10,220 nt of DNA, from assembly GCF_000330505.1 (NCBI RefSeq), contig NW_004443803.1, positions 15,347-25,566 on the forward strand. Reading direction: 5' to 3'. The DNA is from Entamoeba invadens IP1 (Eukaryota > Evosea > Mastigamoebida > Endamoebidae). This document shows, one piece after another, positions 6,558-10,220 of the stretch (positions are counted from its first letter, which is position 1; every line of letters starts with the position of its first letter). Under the pieces are notes generated by a model. It worked only from the letters and a program-made list of their open reading frames with translations. It made no database searches and was not told the DNA's origin. The translations under genes and the position numbers were made by a program.

Positions 6558-9500
6558 ATACAAATTCAATAGAAATTGACAAAGAAACAGTCGCAAATTT
6601 ATCAACTTCAAAACAATCAAACAAATCACCAAAACTGAATGAAAATGATGAAAAAATTGAAATTGTACATACAAAAGGAGTACAATCGAATATTAAGATA
6701 TTGCCTTTATTCTCGCCAATAAGTACTTCACGCGGCGCAGTAAAGAAGACTCAAAAGAGTGAAAACAAGAGCGTTGGACAAGAAAATGAAGATGAAGAAG
6801 TTCAAGACTCTCCCGACGATATGAATAGTAATAGTAATAGTAATACTAGTAAAAATACTATTAACAATACTATTAAGACGGAGAATGTGATTAAAGCAGC
6901 AATTGGCTCAGTTCTATTTCCGCCCAAACCGACTGACGGGAGTGAAGAGATTGGCCACATCCCAACAACAAAAGTTGAAGAGCCACAACAATTGAAAACA
7001 CCTGAAAAGAGTCATAGCCACAAAGAAGAGAAAAGTGACGGGAATGGCGAAGCGAGCGAGAAGCCTGTTGAGCGCACAAAGCGGAAATATGTCCGTCGGA
7101 ACCCTCGAAAGAACATGAAGAAGAAAGACGATGGGAGTGAAGTGTCTGATAAGACGGAGAAGAGTCTTAAAGACCATTTGAACCACAGTAAACGGTCGGA
7201 GAGGAAGGACAAGACTTCAGAAAGAAATAAGACTTCGGACTTTTATAATCCAGTTGAAGGGAATTGCGGAGTAAATGAAATGATTGAAAAGACTGCAGGA
7301 GTGAATATTCATGTGGAGAATACACCAATGGGGGAATATCCATATCAACACCCACAAGTGTGTGACCCCACGCAATTCTATGGGATTAATCCATATGCCC
7401 AATATCAGTGTTACCCACAAATGATGACCTCCGACCAACCACAAAAACCAATAACACTGAATTTGAGTGAGAGCGACGTCAATGTGATTAATCAAATCAA
7501 TCAGAACACACAATTCGGACAATTCCAGAACATCCCCGAGAACTTTAGACAGATGCCAATCCTCCAGCCGATCATCGTACAGTCACAAATGCAATTCCAA
7601 AATTATCAGAACTACCCCGGGTGTCCAATCTATACCACATTCACACAGGAAACAGGCGAGAAAGTGCAGGAGACGTCAAATGATGAAGGTGGGAAGAAGA
7701 AGAGAACAAAGAAGAAGAAAGCAGAGAAGGATGAAAAGAGTGGCAAGAAGGGAGGAATGCTTAAACCACCAATGCCAACTCCCCTCGACACAGAGAAGAC
7801 TAAAAAGAGCTTCCAAGTCCTCTCTAAAAATTTGCCTTCTGTATTAACAGAAGACGCGATGATAAAGACTCAGAAGAGTATTAGTAAGGACGGAGCGGTG
7901 GAGGAGGACAAATGTATAACAGAGAGGACGGAGACGGATGACGTGGAAAATGTCCAGAAGACTCCACAAGTGGCATTAGAAGGGCAACAAGTGCAGACAC
8001 AAATGCAGACTGTTTTTACGCCCGTCACGTTACCGCCGCAATTTGCAAATCTTTCTCTGCAGACGGTGAACACATTCAATCAGAACATTTCCACAAATTA
8101 CAGTCCAAATGGGTGTCAACTACAAGGACAAGTCAATAGTAGACAAATAGTTCAAAATATTAATAATCATACTATTAATACGAATACTAATCGGACGGTC
8201 ACTCCTTTAAATACAACTAACCAAATCAATCGCCACACGACACCGAAAAGTGTGGCGACGGATAAGATCAAAAGTTTAGTGAAGAACGGCGTTGCAGTCA
8301 TGTTTGGGACGTTAGAAACAATAGCGGACGATTATAAATGCCAACTCTACGACATCCAAACGGTCCAAGTGAAGTTTGCACCACTGTTTCCGATGAACAG
8401 GAACACTCCCAGTGACCTGGAAAAGAACCAATTTGTCACCTTTTTAAAAACAGTGGAATTTGCAAATGCGGATTTGGTGGTGTTCTGCGACGAGTTTGGG
8501 TTCCAAATTGAGAACGAACAGATTGTCCAAGCGTACCCGATTCTTGGGGGTATTCAAGTGACTCGGGAGAGTCGTGTGAGTCCGATCTTATTAGGGATTA
8601 GTCGGAGTGGGAGTGTGTTGCGAGAGATGTGTAGTTGCACGCAAGCGTGTGCGGAACAGTTAAACATGATCTATCGGAATGTGTTATATGAAGTTCAATT
8701 CTCCTTTGGATTGACAAAGAGTGGGTTTTCGATGTGGTGTCAGAATGTGTACTATCCTTATTTAAATCAACAGCGCCAGTTGATTGAGAAGAGAGTCGCA
8801 GACAAAGCACTTGATGTCTTCGATGAAACTTTAATGAATAAGAAAAAGGCGATTTTAGTGTTACCGGAGTGTTACATTGACTTTGTGAATGAAGACGAGA
8901 TGGAGAGGAACAACGTCGAAGTGTGCTACTTCTCGGAGAGTGTTGCGAACTTCTTGTTCCCAACACGGAAAGTTTTCTGGGAGATTCAGAAGAAAATTTA
9001 TTATTCAAATAATTTCAGAAAGGAGTCCGTCTGTTTTATGGCACTCCAAGTCATCGAACGTCTACGAAATCAAATCGATGAACGGGCAAGGCAAATTGCT
9101 TTGGAAAATGCTCAAACGAGTCCGGGGAAAGTCATTGAAAATTACAATGAGAAGAGTAATGAAGGAGTTGAACATCAAGATGTACTCCAAGGGAATGTGC
9201 AGAGTCTCGAAGTGAAGGATTGTGTTGAAAATGAGAAAGTAGGACTCTGTGGGACTTTAGAAGTACAAGAAAAGAAGATTAATAGTGAAATGGAACCTTT
9301 TGAAATCGTCTGTGGAGACAATTTGGTGACAGAGTTAACAGAACTCTCCGAGAAGAGAGTCGAACACTTAAAGATGACCTTTGGTGAACCAGAAGAGACA
9401 TTCGAATTTGATATCTCAAGCTTTCCCATTGGTATCAATTTGATGTGTAAAGATATCGTGAAGACTAAAGGGTTCAAGAAATTGAAAAGTCTAGTCGAAG

Positions 9501-9604
9501 TGATGGCTTACTTCTTCGAAAATTTCCAGACAATTGCTCCTTTCATTAATCAAGTCATCGCACAATACGAACAAAATAAAGAAACGCCGGGATTTTCAGC
9601 ATGA
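6527..9604 (+). CDS. Large disordered protein with inactive pogo/DDE_1-like transposase domain (C-terminal part of the split gene)
   Basis: The frame is open from 6527, just after TAA 6524-6526, to TGA 9602-9604. There is no ATG before 6821, so as a separate gene it would encode 928 residues from 6821; the ATG-less 294-nt lead-in has the same charged, A-rich composition as the preceding gene's tail and suggests continuity with it. Layout: acidic/Ser-Asn linker; basic patch KRKYVRRNPRKN (7079-7114); Q/N/Y-rich stretch (about 7325-7642); Lys-rich cluster (7694-7729); second N/Q/T-rich stretch (about 7985-8240). A compact domain at about 8300-9100 reads like a DDE_1 core: DLVVFCDEFGF (Asp 8489-8491, first catalytic Asp), ESRVSPILLGISRSGSVL, KSGFSMWCQNVYYPYL, AILVLPECYIDF and SVANFLFPTRKVF. 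Pro (8864-8866) and Arg (8966-8968) replace the second and third acidic residues, so no nuclease activity is expected. About 160 less recognisable residues end in a helical segment. It is likely a nuclear DNA- or chromatin-binding protein (inference). The DDE relation is read by eye and moderate. Confidence 0.75.
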   Translation, partial: KTIQNKKDQVDTNSIEIDKETVANLSTSKQSNKSPKLNENDEKIEIVHTKGVQSNIKILPLFSPISTSRGAVKKTQKSENKSVGQENEDEEVQDSPDDMNSNSNSNTSKNTINNTIKTENVIKAAIGSVLFPPKPTDGSEEIGHIPTTKVEEPQQLKTPEKSHSHKEEKSDGNGEASEKPVERTKRKYVRRNPRKNMKKKDDGSEVSDKTEKSLKDHLNHSKRSERKDKTSERNKTSDFYNPVEGNCGVNEMIEKTAGVNIHVENTPMGEYPYQHPQVCDPTQFYGINPYAQYQCYPQMMTSDQPQKPITLNLSESDVNVINQINQNTQFGQFQNIPENFRQMPILQPIIVQSQMQFQNYQNYPGCPIYTTFTQETGEKVQETSNDEGGKKKRTKKKKAEKDEKSGKKGGMLKPPMPTPLDTEKTKKSFQVLSKNLPSVLTEDAMIKTQKSISKDGAVEEDKCITERTETDDVENVQKTPQVALEGQQVQTQMQTVFTPVTLPPQFANLSLQTVNTFNQNISTNYSPNGCQLQGQVNSRQIVQNINNHTINTNTNRTVTPLNTTNQINRHTTPKSVATDKIKSLVKNGVAVMFGTLETIADDYKCQLYDIQTVQVKFAPLFPMNRNTPSDLEKNQFVTFLKTVEFANADLVVFCDEFGFQIENEQIVQAYPILGGIQVTRESRVSPILLGISRSGSVLREMCSCTQACAEQLNMIYRNVLYEVQFSFGLTKSGFSMWCQNVYYPYLNQQRQLIEKRVADKALDVFDETLMNKKKAILVLPECYIDFVNEDEMERNNVEVCYFSESVANFLFPTRKVFWEIQKKIYYSNNFRKESVCFMALQVIERLRNQIDERARQIALENAQTSPGKVIENYNEKSNEGVEHQDVLQGNVQSLEVKDCVENEKVGLCGTLEVQEKKINSEMEPFEIVCGDNLVTELTELSEKRVEHLKMTFGEPEETFEFDISSFPIGINLMCKDIVKTKGFKKLKSLVEVMAYFFENFQTIAPFINQVIAQYEQNKETPGFSA
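6824..6876 (+). repeat. Coding microsatellite (Asn-Ser and Asn-Thr repeats)
   Basis: AATAGT is repeated at 6824-6829, 6830-6835 and 6836-6841, with a variant AATACT next (6842-6847). Then AATACTATTAA occurs at 6854-6864 and 6866-6876, a 12-base period. The units are multiples of three, so expansions keep the frame; they encode an NSNSNSN and NT/NN-rich segment of the linker. A length-variable site is likely. Confidence 0.8.
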
Positions 9605-9630
9605 TTGTCATACTATGAACAAAGAGAAAA

Positions 9631-9650
9631 AGAATTTTATTTTTTTATGT
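9631..9650 (+). terminator. Probable 3' end-formation region of the large gene
   Basis: About 30 bases after the TGA at 9602-9604 comes a T-rich tract (9635-9646) containing TATTT (9639-9643), which fits the Entamoeba UA(A/U)UU polyadenylation motif and adjacent T-rich tract close to the stop codon. In A/T-rich DNA such motifs are common, so only the position adds weight. Confidence 0.35.
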
Positions 9651-9794
9651 GGGTTAGGGTTTATATCAGGGTTTATGTATTTAGTTTCAAGTTTCTTGGA
9701 AATTGTTCGTTGAAAAAACGTCCGTTAAATCATTTAAATGTTTAGAGTTAAGTTTATCTCACATCAACATAAAGAAACACATTTCAATAGAAAA

Positions 9795-9865
9795 GCACTA
9801 ATGGTCTAAGGGCAGAATTTCACCCTCCCAAGGTGGAGATCCGGGTTCGAGTCCCGGTTAGTGCA
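9795..9865 (+). tRNA. tRNA-Gly (anticodon CCC)
   Basis: A full 71-nt cloverleaf without intron. Acceptor GCACTAA (9795-9801) pairs with TTAGTGC (9858-9864); discriminator A at 9865. The anticodon stem TCACC/GGTGG encloses the loop CTCCCAA, giving anticodon CCC (reads GGG). The T arm CCGGG-TTCGAGT-CCCGG is perfect. The internal RNA polymerase III boxes are intact: A box TGGTCTAAGGGC from 9802 and B box GGTTCGAGTCC at 9844-9854. CCA is not encoded, as expected in eukaryotes. The overall pattern matches eukaryotic glycine tRNAs closely. It looks functional and stands alone in the window, about 190 bases after the stop codon of the large gene. Confidence 0.95.
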
Positions 9866-9873
9866 TTCTTTTC
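9866..9873 (+). terminator. RNA polymerase III terminator of the tRNA
   Basis: TTCTTTTC follows the tRNA directly, with a run of four T at 9869-9872 on the coding strand. A T-run of this length right after the 3' end is the standard polymerase III stop signal. Confidence 0.7.
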
Positions 9874-10220
9874 TACATTTTTACTTAAATGATTTGAAAT
9901 TTTTGATTTATTATATTATATATTTAACTGTAATTATAAATAATTAAAATTTAATTTAATTAAAAAAATTATAAAATATTTTTAATAAAATGTAATTTCT
10001 TTCATTTATTGGATAAATTAATATTATATTAATAAATAACCTTTACTATTAATAAAATAATATTATGTGTTATTAATTTAAATTTAACAAATACAATTGC
10101 AAATTATTAATTATACAAATAAATTATTATAATTTCAATTATATTAAATATTAATAATATTATTGTTATAATTTGTTTTACCACAATTTTTTTTTCATTT
10201 TAAAATAAAAATTAATCGTT
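9874..10220. other. AT-rich spacer after the tRNA
   Basis: Almost pure A/T to the window edge, rich in TTAAT/ATTAAT words, with no open frame or RNA gene I can support. It contains no clear tandem unit of the kind expected in an Entamoeba tRNA array, although only about 350 bases are visible. Confidence 0.6.

Noticed and set aside
6518..6590. A short intron joining the two large frames
   Set aside because: No GTTTGT-type donor is present. GT at 6520 with AG at 6572 creates a stop at the join; with AG at 6557 the intron would be only 38 nt. GT 6520 to AG 6590 (71 nt) keeps the frame but has a poor donor and no T-rich stretch before the acceptor. Not excluded, only weaker than a one-base frameshift.
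6701..6703. TTG as a start codon for the second large frame
   Set aside because: A non-ATG start is unlikely in a eukaryotic nuclear gene; the frame is open back to 6527, and the first ATG is at 6821.
5988..9477. Several open frames of 60-137 codons on the minus strand, and 8889-9215 on the + strand in another frame
   Set aside because: All lie opposite or across the two large coding frames, which have clear motifs and composition; they are shadows of purine-rich coding sequence.
9650..9674. Telomere-like words (GGTTAGGGTTT and CAGGGTTTA)
   Set aside because: Only two imperfect units behind the gene; too short for an interstitial telomeric tract.
1..10220. CRISPR array, bacterial operon, riboswitch or rRNA
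   Set aside because: No regularly spaced direct repeats with unique spacers, no Shine-Dalgarno pattern and no rRNA-like conserved blocks were seen; the gene content is eukaryotic.

Overview
The window looks like nuclear DNA of a very AT-rich protist, most likely an Entamoeba of the E. invadens type (inference; no species marker was read). Reasons: long A/T-only stretches between compact, apparently intronless genes; a 5' flank with a TATA-like box, a GAAC-type motif and an initiator-like motif packed just upstream of the ATG, as described for Entamoeba core promoters; a eukaryotic tRNA gene; and a piggyBac-type transposon, a superfamily known from E. invadens.

Layout. (1) 1-2020: the 3' part of a piggyBac-like DNA transposon. 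The C-terminal half of its transposase runs in from the left edge and stops at 597. A long AT-rich tail follows, ending in a recognisable piggyBac-style terminus (CCGTC-N5-AGGG against TTAA at 2021-2024). A second copy of the same bipartite motif lies 111 bp inside. (2) 2025-5160: about 3.1 kb of extremely AT-rich DNA with no gene I can support, only short palindromes and low-complexity repeats. (3) 5161-9604: a core promoter and then two same-strand open frames, 5217-6557 and 6527-9604. They overlap by 31 nt in different frames and together look like one gene of roughly 1,460 codons broken by a one-base frameshift (real, or an assembly error in an A-rich stretch). (4) 9795-9865: an intact tRNA-Gly(CCC) gene, then more AT-rich spacer to the right edge.

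The most interesting object is the large locus. Its N-terminal part resembles the second (C-terminal) lobe of SNF2 ATPases without the ATPase lobe and without the motif VI arginines, the arrangement seen in fungal Hda2/Hda3 subunits of the class II histone deacetylase complex. A long charged and Q/N-rich linker with basic, AT-hook-like patches follows. The far part carries a region that reads like a pogo/CENP-B-type (DDE_1) transposase core with the first Asp kept and the second and third acidic positions replaced by Pro and Arg. If this is one protein, it is an ATPase-dead remodeller-like module joined to a catalytically dead transposase domain: a candidate domesticated chromatin or silencing factor of a combination I do not recognise. 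All homology statements come from reading motifs by eye and need profile searches.
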